This document shows, one piece after another, positions 53,077 through 62,145 of a stretch of DNA of 64,000 bases. Below the pieces are notes generated by a model, which saw nothing but the letters and a program-made list of their open reading frames with translations, had not been told where the DNA came from and searched no databases. Every line of letters begins with the position of its first letter. The first letter of the stretch is position 1. Position numbers and translations under genes: made by a program. The DNA comes from Microbacterium sp. MYb45 (GTDB lineage: Bacteria; Actinomycetota; Actinomycetes; Actinomycetales; Microbacteriaceae): NCBI RefSeq assembly GCF_002979655.1, contig NZ_PCPG01000001.1, positions 558,001-622,000 of the forward strand. Direction: 5' to 3'.

Positions 53077-54269
53077 GGATCGACGAACTACAGGACGACC
53101 CCGAGACCATCGCAGCGGTCCGTCGCATCCACGAGGGTGATGCCGTCGCGGAGTGCGTGGCTCGCGCAGCGTGGAGCGTGATCGCCGAACCCGGTGATGC
53201 CGTCGCAGGTGCACTGATCGAGGCCCTGGGCGCTGGCGATGCATTGTCGGCGGCGCTGGGAGATGGCGCGTCGCTGATACCCTCCGGTGCTGCGAGCGGG
53301 CGGGCATCTCGGGCGCTGTCAGAGGCCAGAGCACGATGGCGTCTTCGGGCGGATCCCCGCGCGGTGCGGCAGGCTCTCCGCAGCGCGTTCGATGTCGGCG
53401 CGCAACTGGTAGTCCCCGGCGACGCGAACTGGCCCGTGAGCCTCGATGATCTCGGTCCCCACGCGCCGAACGCACTGTGGGTGCGTGGGCATGCCGATCT
53501 GCTCGTGCGCGAGCCACGCGTGTCGATGGTCGGAGCACGGGCCGCCAGCAGTTACGGCGAACACGTTGCGGCGGAACTCAGCGGGGATCTCGCCGCCAGG
53601 GGAGCGGTGGTCGTCTCCGGCGGTGCATACGGGATCGATGGTGCTGTACACCGGGCTGCTCTCGGTGTGGGTGGCGCGACCGTCGCCTTCCTCGCCGGCG
53701 GAGTCGACCGCGCCTATCCGGTGGGTCATCAGAGGCTCCTGCAGCAGATCGCGGTGGAGGGGGCCGTGGTGAGTGAACCGCCGTGCGGCGCAGCCCCGAC
53801 CAAGTGGCGCTTCCTGGCGAGGAACCGACTTATTGCTGCGCTCGGGCAGGCTACCGTCGTGGTCGAAGCGGGGTGGCGCAGCGGCTCGTTGAACACCGCC
53901 GGTCATGCGGCGACGCTGGGTCGTCCGCTCGGAGCCGTTCCCGGGCCGGTGACATCGGCATCTTCCGCGGGGTGCCACCGGCTGCTCCGGGAGTACGACG
54001 CGCAGTGCGTCACGTCGGCACATGAGGTACGAGAGCTATGGGGGTCGATCGAACAACGAGCGGGCGAGGGTGATGAGCACGATCCGAATCGCACTCGGGT
54101 CCTCGATGCCCTGAGCGCGAGGTCCAGGCTCTCGGTCGAGGAGATCGCCCGCAGGTCGGGCCTGTCGCCGGAACGCGTGCGCTCATGCCTCGGGTTGCTG
54201 CATCTGGACGGGGATGTCTCCGTCGACGAACGGGGGTGGCACCGGGCGCGCGCGTCGCGGACCGAGTGA
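53073..54269 (+). CDS. dprA: DNA-processing protein DprA
   Basis: 398 residues. Rossmann-like core with VSMVGARAASSYG, VVSGGAYGIDGAVHRAAL, FLAGGVDRAYP and a C-terminal winged helix (SRLSVEEIARRSGLSPERVRSCLGLLHLDG). It loads RecA onto incoming single strands in transformable bacteria; in actinobacteria without known competence the role is open. ATGA overlap with comM. Start MRIDELQDD chosen by this coupling. Confidence 0.94.
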   Translation: MRIDELQDDPETIAAVRRIHEGDAVAECVARAAWSVIAEPGDAVAGALIEALGAGDALSAALGDGASLIPSGAASGRASRALSEARARWRLRADPRAVRQALRSAFDVGAQLVVPGDANWPVSLDDLGPHAPNALWVRGHADLLVREPRVSMVGARAASSYGEHVAAELSGDLAARGAVVVSGGAYGIDGAVHRAALGVGGATVAFLAGGVDRAYPVGHQRLLQQIAVEGAVVSEPPCGAAPTKWRFLARNRLIAALGQATVVVEAGWRSGSLNTAGHAATLGRPLGAVPGPVTSASSAGCHRLLREYDAQCVTSAHEVRELWGSIEQRAGEGDEHDPNRTRVLDALSARSRLSVEEIARRSGLSPERVRSCLGLLHLDGDVSVDERGWHRARASRTE

Positions 54270-54335
54270 GAGGCATCCGCAGAGACATCGGCGAGGCTGA
54301 AGAGACGACGCGGCGCGCGGCGGCAAGCTGAACCC

Positions 54336-55238
54336 ATGGATCTCGCGGTCGCCACTGAGGCGTTCGTCGGTCACCTGGAGCGGGTGCGTCGACTCTCGCC
54401 GGCGACCGTGAAGGCGTACCGGTCGGACCTTCGAGACCTCCAGACGTCGGCAGTCGGTGTCACGCTCGAGGAAGTCGACCTCGAGGTGCTCAGAAATTGG
54501 CTCTGGCGTGCCACCCAGCGCGGCGATGCGAGATCCACGCTTGCACGGCGAGCTGCGGCGGCCCGGTCATTCTTCAGGTGGGCGCACGAGCAGGAGCTCG
54601 TATCCCACGACCCGAGCCTGCGGCTGATCGCGCCGAAGAAGGGACGCACATTGCCCACGGTGGCATCCCGCGAAGCCATGTCGGGCCTGCTCGATGCGCA
54701 TCGCGATGCGGCCGAGACGGGGGATCCGATCGCTTTGCGGGATCACGCCATCCTCGAGCTGCTCTACGGTTCCGGCATCCGTGTCGCCGAACTGTGCGGG
54801 CTGGATGTCGATGACCTCGACCTCGACAGAGGAACGGCCCGCGTGCTCGGGAAGGGAGCCAAAGAGCGGGTGGTGCCGTACGGCGCTCCGGCGAGGGCTG
54901 CGCTCGAGGCGTACCTCCATCGTGGCCGGCCCGTCCTGGTGGCGAGGGCGCGTAACTTCTCACCGGCGGTGATGCTGGGTAGCCGTGGTGCCCGGATCGG
55001 CCCTCGAGCGGTATACGAACTCGTCGCCAGGGTGCTGGCACCGATCGTCGGCGCGGAGACCATCGGCCCGCACGCTCTCCGACACACGGCGGCCACGCAC
55101 CTTCTCGACGGTGGCGCAGACCTGCGGGCCGTCCAGGAAATACTCGGCCACGCCAGCCTCGGCACGACCCAGATATACACGCACGTCTCGGCCGAACGTC
55201 TGACTGCGACCTACCGGCTGGCACATCCTCGGGCGTGA
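54336..55238 (+). CDS. xerC: Tyrosine recombinase XerC
   Basis: 300 residues with a complete catalytic set: R149 (GSGIRVAEL), K173 (LGKGAKER), H246 and R249 (HALRHTAATHL), H272 (LGHASLGTTQ) and nucleophile Y281. The N-terminal SAM-like core-binding domain spans 1-105. Resolves chromosome dimers at dif, with XerD encoded elsewhere. It follows dprA by 66 bases, as in many actinobacteria, so it is housekeeping rather than an integrase. Confidence 0.93.
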   Translation: MDLAVATEAFVGHLERVRRLSPATVKAYRSDLRDLQTSAVGVTLEEVDLEVLRNWLWRATQRGDARSTLARRAAAARSFFRWAHEQELVSHDPSLRLIAPKKGRTLPTVASREAMSGLLDAHRDAAETGDPIALRDHAILELLYGSGIRVAELCGLDVDDLDLDRGTARVLGKGAKERVVPYGAPARAALEAYLHRGRPVLVARARNFSPAVMLGSRGARIGPRAVYELVARVLAPIVGAETIGPHALRHTAATHLLDGGADLRAVQEILGHASLGTTQIYTHVSAERLTATYRLAHPRA

Positions 55239-55294
55239 CGTCGGGAGCGACCTGCTTGAGCCGCTTGGGCTGCGGGAGCCATGGTGGGGCGGGA

Positions 55295-55819
55295 TCACAG
55301 CGGGTCGCAGCAGGGGAGCAGGATGGCCCGAGGGGGGTCGCCGAAGAGCAGCATCGGATTGATGTACGTGCCGTCTCGTCGTATGCCGAGGTGCAGCGCA
55401 CCCGCCGGGGTATGACCGCCAACGTCGACGAATCCGATCTCCTGCCCGACCGACACCGCGTCCCCAGGGTCGAGCGTCGTCCGGAGTGCTTCGAAGGTGC
55501 TGACGAGGCCGCCGTCGTGCTCGATGGTCAGGAGCGGCCGGTCCACGACGGTCCCGCGGAAAGCCACAGTGCCATCTGCGGGGGCCGTGACCACCGCGTC
55601 GATCGAGGCGTCCATGTCGACTCCACGATGACCGGCGCCGTACTCGTGCGCCGGAGCGCGAAACGGCTCGACGACCTCTCGATTCCCGGCGAGCGGCCAG
55701 CGCCAGCGCGGTAGGTCTGCTGTGCCGCCCGAGGCCGCCGAGGTATCGGGTGCGCACAGGGCGAGCGCAACGAGCACGGCGATGGCCGTGCCGGACGTCG
55801 TTCGGAGCAGAATGCGCAT
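55295..55819 (-). CDS. M23-fold secreted protein, probably catalytically dead
   Basis: 174 residues with a signal peptide (about 1-28) and a LytM fold. The first zinc motif is intact (GHRGVD, H64 and D68), but the second motif, normally HxH, reads GALHLGI: H143 remains while the preceding catalytic-base histidine is Ala. The C-terminus has a CC pair. Degenerate LytM proteins regulate amidases or bind peptidoglycan. It converges with xerC and diverges from rpsB. Confidence 0.8.
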   Translation of the reverse strand: MRILLRTTSGTAIAVLVALALCAPDTSAASGGTADLPRWRWPLAGNREVVEPFRAPAHEYGAGHRGVDMDASIDAVVTAPADGTVAFRGTVVDRPLLTIEHDGGLVSTFEALRTTLDPGDAVSVGQEIGFVDVGGHTPAGALHLGIRRDGTYINPMLLFGDPPRAILLPCCDPL

Positions 55820-56125
55820 GAGGGGAGTGTGACGGCTCCTCGGAGCGGTCAGATGGACAACTCGGCCCGTTCGATGGAGCGCGTGGATGACTCCGGCGGG
55901 GCCTTGTCGGTGCAGGGTGAGTGACGTCGCTGCGTCCTGTATGCTGGGGGAGCACCTCGATATCGGGGTGACTACGCGTGCCCAAAGCGATTCAGATCGC
56001 GGCATCCACTCCCACAGGTCCTGTTCCTCGAACAGGCGGGCGTGGGCCGGGCACCAGGAAGTCCGATCATCCGATCGGCTTGCAACCTCAACGGCGCAGG
56101 AACGCGCCAGAACCAGGAGACGACC
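55820..56125 (+). promoter_or_regulatory. rpsB promoter and long structured leader
   Basis: A 306-base gap. -10 TATGCT at 55940-55945 gives a leader of about 175 bases. Within it, CCTGTTC (56020-56026) and GAACAGG (56030-56036) form a perfect hairpin that CCCAC (56011-56015) and GTGGG (56042-56046) extend over an internal loop. A smaller hairpin (CACCTCGA/TCGGGGTG) sits near 55953-55970. The ribosome site is AGGAG before 56126. This is a candidate for S2-mediated control. Confidence 0.5.
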
Positions 56126-57076
56126 ATGGCTGTGGTCACCATCCGCCAGCTGCTCGACAGCGGCGTGCACTTCGGACACCAGACCCGTCGGTGGAACCCG
56201 AAGGTCAAGCGCTTCATCCTCACCGAGCGCAGCGGCATCCACATCATCGACCTCCAGCAGTCGCTCGGCTACATCGACAAGGCCTACGACTTCGTCAAGG
56301 AGACCGTCGCCCACGGTGGCACGATCCTCTTCGTCGGCACCAAGAAGCAGGCGCAGGAGATCCTCGCCGAGCAGGCGACGCGTGTCGGCCAGCCCTTCGT
56401 GAACCAGCGGTGGCTCGGTGGACTCCTCACCAACTTCCAGACGATCTCCAAGCGTCTCGCACGTATGAAGGAGCTCGAGGAGCTCGACTACGAGACCCCG
56501 GCCAACAGCGGTTTCACGAAGAAGGAGCTCCTGCTCAAGAAGCGTGAGCTCGACAAGCTGCACAAGTCGCTCGGCGGTATCCGCAACCTCACCAAGACGC
56601 CGTCGGCCATCTGGGTCGTCGACGCCAAGCGCGAGCACCTCGCGATCGATGAGGCCAAGAAGCTCGGCATCCCGGTGATCGGCATCCTCGACACCAACGC
56701 CGACCCGGACGACTTCCAGTACCCGATCCCCGGCAACGACGACGCGATCCGCTCCGTCTCGCTGCTGACGCGCATCATCGCCGACGCCGCGGCCGAGGGC
56801 CTGCAGCAGAAGCACAACCCGGAGACGGGTGACGCCGAGCCGCTCGCCGACTGGGAGAAGGAGCTCCTCGAGACTCCCGCCCAGGAGGTGCAGGAGTCCG
56901 CTGACGCCGCCGAGGTCGTGACCTCCGACGATGAGGCCGCCGTCGTCGAGACGCCTGCTGCTGACGAGACCGCTGCCGACGAGGCCGGTGCGGAGGCACA
57001 TGACGAGGCGATCGCCGCCGCTTCCGGTGAGGAGACCGCTGAGGTCGCCGCCGCCGAGGCTGCCGACGCCAAGTAA
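56126..57076 (+). CDS. rpsB: 30S ribosomal protein S2
   Basis: 316 residues. [20 protein letters not shown] and [14 protein letters not shown] are canonical S2. The C-terminal 70-80 residues are almost only Ala, Glu, Asp, Val and Thr, far longer than E. coli S2 (241 residues). Followed by tsf, 44 bases away. Confidence 0.97.
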   Translation: MAVVTIRQLLDSGVHFGHQTRRWNPKVKRFILTERSGIHIIDLQQSLGYIDKAYDFVKETVAHGGTILFVGTKKQAQEILAEQATRVGQPFVNQRWLGGLLTNFQTISKRLARMKELEELDYETPANSGFTKKELLLKKRELDKLHKSLGGIRNLTKTPSAIWVVDAKREHLAIDEAKKLGIPVIGILDTNADPDDFQYPIPGNDDAIRSVSLLTRIIADAAAEGLQQKHNPETGDAEPLADWEKELLETPAQEVQESADAAEVVTSDDEAAVVETPAADETAADEAGAEAHDEAIAAASGEETAEVAAAEAADAK

Positions 57077-57120
57077 TCCCCTCGTTCACACACACCTAAC
57101 GAAGCAAGGAGCCACCACAC

Positions 57121-57948
57121 ATGGCCAACTTCACCATCGCTGACCTCAAGGCGCTGCGTGAGCAGCTCGGCACCGGAATGGTCGACACCAAGAAGGCGCT
57201 CGAGGAGGCTGACGGAGACGTCGCGAAGGCCACCGAGATCCTGCGTCTCAAGGGTGCGAAGGGCAACGCGAAGCGCGCTGACCGTTCGACCAGCGAGGGA
57301 CTGATCGTCGCTCGCGAGCAGGATGGCGCTGTGACGCTCATCGAGCTCGCCTGCGAGACCGACTTCGTCGCGAAGAACGAGCGCTTCATCGCGCTGGCCG
57401 ACAAGGTCGCCGACGCCGCAGCAGCGGTCAAGGCCGACTCGGTCGAGGCCGCCCTCGCCGCCTCCGCCGGCGACAAGAGCGTCGAGCAGGTCATCTCCGA
57501 AGAGGCCGCGATCATCGGCGAGAAGGTCGAACTGCGCCGCGTGCGCACGATCTCGGGCGACAAGGTCGAGGTCTACCTCCACCGCACGAGCAAGGACCTG
57601 CCGCCGCAGATCGGTGTCGTCGTCGCCTACTCGGGTGAGGATGCCGAGACCGCGCGCAGCATCGCCCAGCACATCTCCTTCGCGAACCCGTCGTACCTGT
57701 CCCGCGAGGACGTGCCGGCGGACGCGGTCGAGAAGGAGCGCGAGATCGTCACCGAGATCTCTCGCAACGAGGGCAAGCCGGAAGCGGCTCTCCCGAAGAT
57801 CGTCGAAGGCCGCGTGTCTGCGTTCATCAAGCAGGTCGCCCTGCTCGAGCAGGACTACGCCAAGGACAACAAGCTCTCTGTCGCCCAGGTGGCGAAGGAC
57901 GCCGGTATCACCGTGACGGACTTCGCGCGCTTCAAGGTCGGCGCGTAG
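57121..57948 (+). CDS. tsf: Elongation factor Ts
   Basis: 275 residues. The signature LREQLGTGMVDTKKALEEA and the core ELACETDFVAKNERF are present. Exchanges GDP for GTP on EF-Tu. AAGGAG lies 11 bases before the ATG. Confidence 0.97.
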   Translation: MANFTIADLKALREQLGTGMVDTKKALEEADGDVAKATEILRLKGAKGNAKRADRSTSEGLIVAREQDGAVTLIELACETDFVAKNERFIALADKVADAAAAVKADSVEAALAASAGDKSVEQVISEEAAIIGEKVELRRVRTISGDKVEVYLHRTSKDLPPQIGVVVAYSGEDAETARSIAQHISFANPSYLSREDVPADAVEKEREIVTEISRNEGKPEAALPKIVEGRVSAFIKQVALLEQDYAKDNKLSVAQVAKDAGITVTDFARFKVGA

Positions 57949-57955
57949 CAAGGTC

Positions 57956-57989
57956 GAAGGGGTTCGGATCGCATGATCCGAACCCCTTC
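57956..57989 (+). terminator. Terminator of rpsB-tsf
   Basis: A 15-bp perfect stem (57956-57970 with 57975-57989), four-base loop, then TTC. Seven bases after the tsf stop. Confidence 0.9.
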
Positions 57990-58039
57990 TTCATGCCCAC
58001 GAGGCACTATCTTGAATCGGGACGAGAGGACACCCACCC

Positions 58040-58756
58040 ATGAATGAACGCACCGGACGCCGACGCGTCCTTCTCAAGCTCTCCGGCGAGGCTTTCGGAG
58101 CGGGGCAGCTGGGTGTCAGCCCCGATGTGGTCTCGCAGATCGCCCGCGACATCGCCGCGGCCGTCGATCGGGTCGAGGTGGCGATCGTCGTCGGTGGAGG
58201 CAACTTCTTCCGCGGTGCCGAGCTCAGCCAGCGCGGCATGGACAGGGGGCGCGCCGACTACATGGGCATGCTGGGCACGGTCATGAACGCCCTCGCCCTC
58301 CAGGACTTCCTCGAGCAGGCCGGAGCCGCCACCCGCGTGCAGTCGGCCATCTCGATGACTCAGGTCGCCGAGCCGTACATCCCGCGTCGCGCCGAGCGTC
58401 ACCTCGAGAAAGGCCGCGTCGTCATCTTCGGTGCCGGCGCAGGCCTCCCGTACTTCTCCACCGACACCGTCGCAGCGCAGCGCGCGCTCGAGATCGGCGC
58501 GGACGAGGTCCTCGTCGCCAAGAACGGCGTCGACGCGATCTACACCGCCGACCCGAACAAGCACGCCGACGCGGAGCGCATCGAGCGCGTCACGTATCGT
58601 GATGCGCTGCAGCGTGGCCTCAAGGTCGTCGACTCGACCGCCTTCAGCCTGTGTATGGACAACAGCATGGACATGCGCGTGTTCGGCATGGAGCCCGCAG
58701 GCAACGTGACCCGCGCGTTGCTCGGCGAGCCGATCGGAACCCTCGTCACCGCCTGA
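58040..58756 (+). CDS. pyrH: UMP kinase
   Basis: 238 residues. [24 protein letters not shown] and [17 protein letters not shown] are amino-acid-kinase motifs. Makes UDP from UMP. The ATG follows GAGAGG; a -10-like TATCTT lies at 58008-58013. Confidence 0.97.
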   Translation: MNERTGRRRVLLKLSGEAFGAGQLGVSPDVVSQIARDIAAAVDRVEVAIVVGGGNFFRGAELSQRGMDRGRADYMGMLGTVMNALALQDFLEQAGAATRVQSAISMTQVAEPYIPRRAERHLEKGRVVIFGAGAGLPYFSTDTVAAQRALEIGADEVLVAKNGVDAIYTADPNKHADAERIERVTYRDALQRGLKVVDSTAFSLCMDNSMDMRVFGMEPAGNVTRALLGEPIGTLVTA

Positions 58757-58788
58757 GCGTGTGACACGGCGGAGACGACTTCGCCCGA

Positions 58789-58794
58789 TAGAAT
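58789..58794 (+). promoter_or_regulatory. -10 box for frr
   Basis: TAGAAT gives a start about 58801 and a 24-base leader with GGAG before GTG 58825. This separates frr from pyrH. Confidence 0.6.
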
Positions 58795-58824
58795 TTGCAG
58801 AACACCCCGACGATAGGAGCCACC

Positions 58825-59379
58825 GTGATCGCGGACGTCCTCGCTGAAACCACCACTCGTATGAACCGGGCGGTCGAAGCTGCCAAGGAGGACTTCTCCA
58901 CGGTGCGCACCGGTCGTGCGAACCCGCAGATGTTCCAGAAGGTCCTCGTGGACTACTACGGCACGCCGACCCCGATCGCCCAGCTCGCATCGCTGGCGAA
59001 CCAGGAAGCCCGAACGCTCATCATCACGCCGTACGACAAGTCGGCGCTGAAGGCGATCGAGCAGGCGATCCGCGACATGCCGAACCTCGGAGTCAACCCC
59101 ACGAACGACGGCAACCTCGTGCGCGTGACGATGCCCGAGCTCACGGCTGAGCGTCGCAAGGAGTACGTCAAGCTCGTCAAGACCAAGGCTGAAGACGCGA
59201 AGGTCCATGTCCGTGGCATCCGTCGCAAGGCGAAGGACGAGCTCGACGCGCTGAAGAGCGAGCTCGGTGAGGATGAGATCGCTCGGGGCGAGAAGGAGCT
59301 GGACGGCCTGACGCGTCAGCACGTCGACCTCATCGACGACGCGCTGAAGCGCAAAGAGGCCGAACTCCTCGAGGTGTAG
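58825..59379 (+). CDS. frr: Ribosome recycling factor
   Basis: 184 residues from GTG 58825, the normal length; an earlier in-frame codon at 58795 falls within the promoter. [20 protein letters not shown] and the C-terminal [10 protein letters not shown] are diagnostic. Splits post-termination ribosomes with EF-G. Confidence 0.96.
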   Translation: MIADVLAETTTRMNRAVEAAKEDFSTVRTGRANPQMFQKVLVDYYGTPTPIAQLASLANQEARTLIITPYDKSALKAIEQAIRDMPNLGVNPTNDGNLVRVTMPELTAERRKEYVKLVKTKAEDAKVHVRGIRRKAKDELDALKSELGEDEIARGEKELDGLTRQHVDLIDDALKRKEAELLEV

Positions 59380-59384
59380 TCCGG

Positions 59385-60530
59385 ATGTCTGACGAAACGC
59401 GAGACGCCGAGGAGGGCATGCCGCCGACGCGTAGAGACGCGCGTGATGGCACGCCGCTCGACGGCGTCCCGCTCGCGGACGCCGCCTTCCCGACGTTCGA
59501 TGCGGAGACCATTCCGCCTCGTCCACCGCTGCCGGCGTCATCCGCCGGTGCGGCGCCCGTCGTGGCCGGGCCGCTCGACACAGCCGACCACAATGCGATC
59601 CGGGAGCAGTGGCGGGCCGCGCGGGACGAACTCGAGAACCATGTCTCCCATGCACGCGATCAGATCGATCAGGCGAATGAACGGATAAAACAGCGCACGG
59701 GGCGGGACCTCGTTCTGGCGATTCTGATCGGTCTCGCGTTCGGTGCGGCGCTGCTCGGATCGCTGCTCTTCGTCAAAGCGCTGTTCGTGCCATTCGCTCT
59801 GGCCGCGGCACTGCTGGGGGTGTACGAACTCTCTCGGGCTCTGCGGGCCTCCGGCCGCCGGGTCGATGTCGTTCCCCAGCTGGTCGCGGGCGCCTTCCTG
59901 GTGCTCTCCGCGTACTTCGCAGAACCGTGGCTGTCCTGGGTCATGCTCTTCGTGGCGGTCGCGTTCGTGATCGTGTGGCGACTCATCGCCCAGATGATGG
60001 TGAAAGACGGCCGTACCTACGGTGACGTCCTCGCGGATGCGGTCATCGGCGGTTTCGTCCAGGTCTACGTCCCGTTCCTCGCCGGCGTCGCTCTCATCCT
60101 CCTCGAACAGGAGGGTGGCCAGTGGTGGGTGCTCAGCTTCATCGCCGTCGCGGTCGCCGCCGACACGGGGGCGTACGCGGCGGGTCTCGCTTTCGGACGT
60201 CACCCGATGGCCCCGAAGATCAGCCCCAAGAAGACCTGGGAGGGATTCGGCGGCGCTGTCCTCGCTTCCCTGGTTGCCGGCGTGCTGCTCGCCATCTTCC
60301 TTCTCGAACTGCCCTGGTGGGCGGGCCTGATCTTCGGCGCGTCGATCCTGCTGTCGGCGACGCTGGGCGATCTCGGGGAATCCATGCTCAAGCGCGATCT
60401 CGGCATCAAGGACATGAGTTCTTGGCTTCCCGGGCACGGCGGTCTTCTTGATCGGCTCGACAGCATCCTGCCCTCGACGATCCCGGCGCTCTGCCTCTAC
60501 TTCCTCCTCTCTCCCTGGGTGGTGCTGTGA
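59385..60530 (+). CDS. cdsA: Phosphatidate cytidylyltransferase
   Basis: 381 residues. A hydrophilic N-terminal region of about 100 residues precedes eight or so membrane helices. The CDS signature SMLKRDLGIKDMSSWLPGHG, followed by GLLDRLDSI, is intact. Makes CDP-diacylglycerol from phosphatidate. The long N-terminal extension is typical of actinobacteria. Five bases after frr. Confidence 0.95.
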   Translation: MSDETRDAEEGMPPTRRDARDGTPLDGVPLADAAFPTFDAETIPPRPPLPASSAGAAPVVAGPLDTADHNAIREQWRAARDELENHVSHARDQIDQANERIKQRTGRDLVLAILIGLAFGAALLGSLLFVKALFVPFALAAALLGVYELSRALRASGRRVDVVPQLVAGAFLVLSAYFAEPWLSWVMLFVAVAFVIVWRLIAQMMVKDGRTYGDVLADAVIGGFVQVYVPFLAGVALILLEQEGGQWWVLSFIAVAVAADTGAYAAGLAFGRHPMAPKISPKKTWEGFGGAVLASLVAGVLLAIFLLELPWWAGLIFGASILLSATLGDLGESMLKRDLGIKDMSSWLPGHGGLLDRLDSILPSTIPALCLYFLLSPWVVL

Positions 60531-61108
60531 TGAACGAAGACCAGGTCGCCGAGCGAGCTGCCGATGCCTCGCCGGCGTTCGCGCTGACGTCCGGGCGCGA
60601 GCGTGGATACCACCGTGCCGCTGTCGACACCTTTCTCGCGTCTGCGCGACGAGCGTTCGAGACCGGTACCGACGACCTGGGCGCCGACGATGTGCGCGCG
60701 GCATCCTTTCCGCTCGTCAAGGGCGGCTACGTGGTGGCCGACGTCGATGCGGCTCTCGGTCGCGTGGAAGACGCTTTCGCCGCGCGCGAGCGGGAGCGTG
60801 TGGTGCGAGCGCAGGGCGCCGAGGTCTGGGTCGAACAGGCGAGAGCAGACGCGCAGACGATCCTGGATCACCTGGCCCGGCCTCGCCGCCGACGCTTCGC
60901 CCGCACCGGTGTCCTCACGTTCGGCTATCGCGTCGACGAGGTCGATCATGTCTCGACAAGAATCGTCCGCTACCTCCGCGACGGAGACCCGCTCTCCGCC
61001 GAGCAGCTGCGTTCTGCCGCGTTTCGCATGCAGCGTGGCGGCTACCGTGAAGAGCAGGTCGACGCACTCCTCGACGCCACGATCGACGTGATTCTCGCCG
61101 TTCGCTGA
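60530..61108 (+). CDS. DivIVA-like domain protein
   Basis: 192 residues. Two DivIVA N-terminal-type motifs are recognisable: ERGYHRAAVDTFLASARRAF with FPLVKGGYVVADVDAALGRVEDAF, and FGYRVDEVDHVSTRIVRYL with FRMQRGGYREEQVDALLD. The doubled GGY-x-x-x-x-VD pattern suggests two copies of the membrane-curvature-binding module. ATG 60530 touches the cdsA stop (TGATG). Role in polar growth or envelope organisation is possible. Confidence 0.75.
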   Translation: MNEDQVAERAADASPAFALTSGRERGYHRAAVDTFLASARRAFETGTDDLGADDVRAASFPLVKGGYVVADVDAALGRVEDAFAARERERVVRAQGAEVWVEQARADAQTILDHLARPRRRRFARTGVLTFGYRVDEVDHVSTRIVRYLRDGDPLSAEQLRSAAFRMQRGGYREEQVDALLDATIDVILAVR

Positions 61109-61139
61109 GTTCCTGATGGTCGACTCAGGCGCCTTTGCG

Positions 61140-61145
61140 TAGACT
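61140..61145 (+). promoter_or_regulatory. -10 box for the secreted lysozyme-fold gene
   Basis: TAGACT lies ten bases before GTG 61156. Confidence 0.5.
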
Positions 61146-61155
61146 GTCCTTCATC

Positions 61156-61848
61156 GTGAACTCCCGAAACGACATGAACCCCGAACGACGCGACCTTTCG
61201 CTGGTGCCCGCAGCGACGGTCAGATCCGCGCGCACGGGCACTCGCCGATGGTCTCGCCGTCGTGGTGTCGTGAGCGTGTTCAGCGCTCTCGCTGTGGTCG
61301 GATTCGCGGGAGCACTCGTGGCACCGACCGGCGTCGCGTTGGCGGAGCCCGTGCAGTCCGATGCTCCGGACTCGGCCTATTCGCTCGCTCTCGCCGACAC
61401 GCAGAATCTCACGGTCACGGTCAGCGGTGCAGCGATCACGCCGGTCGAACGCGGCACGTTCGAGGTGTACGTGAAGCCGAAACCGAAGCCCAAGCCCAAG
61501 CCGGCAGCGACTGCCGCAACAGGTTCGCAGGGCGGGTCCTCCGGTGGCACCCTGCCTCCTTACTCGGGAGGTGGAGCGCCCGCCGACTGGATGGCCGCCG
61601 CCGGCATCGCGCAGAGCGATTGGCAGTACGTCGACTACATCGTGTCTCGCGAGAGCGGTTGGAACCCGAACGCCACGAACTCGTCTTCGGGCGCGTGCGG
61701 GCTGGTCCAGGCGCTTCCGTGCAGCAAGGTTCCCGGCAACGGCTACGATCCCGTGGACAACCTGCGTTGGGCCACCGGCTACGCCACGGGGCGGTACGGC
61801 AGCTGGGCCGGGGCGTACAGCTTCTGGACCAACAACCACTGGTGGTGA
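61156..61848 (+). CDS. Secreted transglycosylase-like protein
   Basis: 230 residues. A basic N-terminus (about 45 residues) and membrane helix (VVSVFSALAVVGFAGALVA) form a long signal peptide. A Lys-Pro repeat (KPKPKPKPKP) is followed by a Gly/Ser linker, then a lysozyme-fold domain with catalytic E166 in YIVSRESGWNP and the typical SGACGLVQALP and FWTNNHWW end. Acts on peptidoglycan glycan strands. GTG 61156 is a little uncertain; ATG 61174 is the alternative. Confidence 0.8.
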   Translation: MNSRNDMNPERRDLSLVPAATVRSARTGTRRWSRRRGVVSVFSALAVVGFAGALVAPTGVALAEPVQSDAPDSAYSLALADTQNLTVTVSGAAITPVERGTFEVYVKPKPKPKPKPAATAATGSQGGSSGGTLPPYSGGGAPADWMAAAGIAQSDWQYVDYIVSRESGWNPNATNSSSGACGLVQALPCSKVPGNGYDPVDNLRWATGYATGRYGSWAGAYSFWTNNHWW

Positions 61849-61857
61849 ACAGGAGCG

Positions 61858-62145
61858 ATGCCTCGCTCACGCCGGCGCTCTCCTGCGCGCCCTGAACCGG
61901 ACGACTCCTTCGATCGGATGCTCGCCGGATGGAAGCGCTCGGAGACCCGCCGGGGCAGCGAGTGGACCGTGCAGCCGGTGTCATCCGCTCAGGCGCAGAA
62001 GGAATACGTCTGCCCGGGATGTGCGCGGCCGATCGTCGCGGGAACCGCGCACCTGGTCGCCTGGCGTGCCGACGGCGTCTTAGGCGATGCGGCAGATCTC
62101 GCCGCGCGTCGGCATTGGCATACACACTGTTGGAGGATGGCGTGA
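61858..62145 (+). CDS. Small Cys/His protein, possible zinc binder
   Basis: 95 residues. The C-terminal half has CPGC, then HLVAW and a closing RRHWHTHCW: a Cys-x2-Cys ... His/Cys pattern that could hold one zinc. The N-terminal half is basic and disordered. Nine bases after the transglycosylase-like gene; GTGA overlap with the next gene. No family recognised. Confidence 0.7.
   Translation: MPRSRRRSPARPEPDDSFDRMLAGWKRSETRRGSEWTVQPVSSAQAQKEYVCPGCARPIVAGTAHLVAWRADGVLGDAADLAARRHWHTHCWRMA

Noticed and set aside
54336-55238. Tyrosine recombinase as a mobile-element integrase
   Set aside because: Position after dprA, length and motifs fit housekeeping XerC; no attachment-site repeats or cargo genes are nearby.
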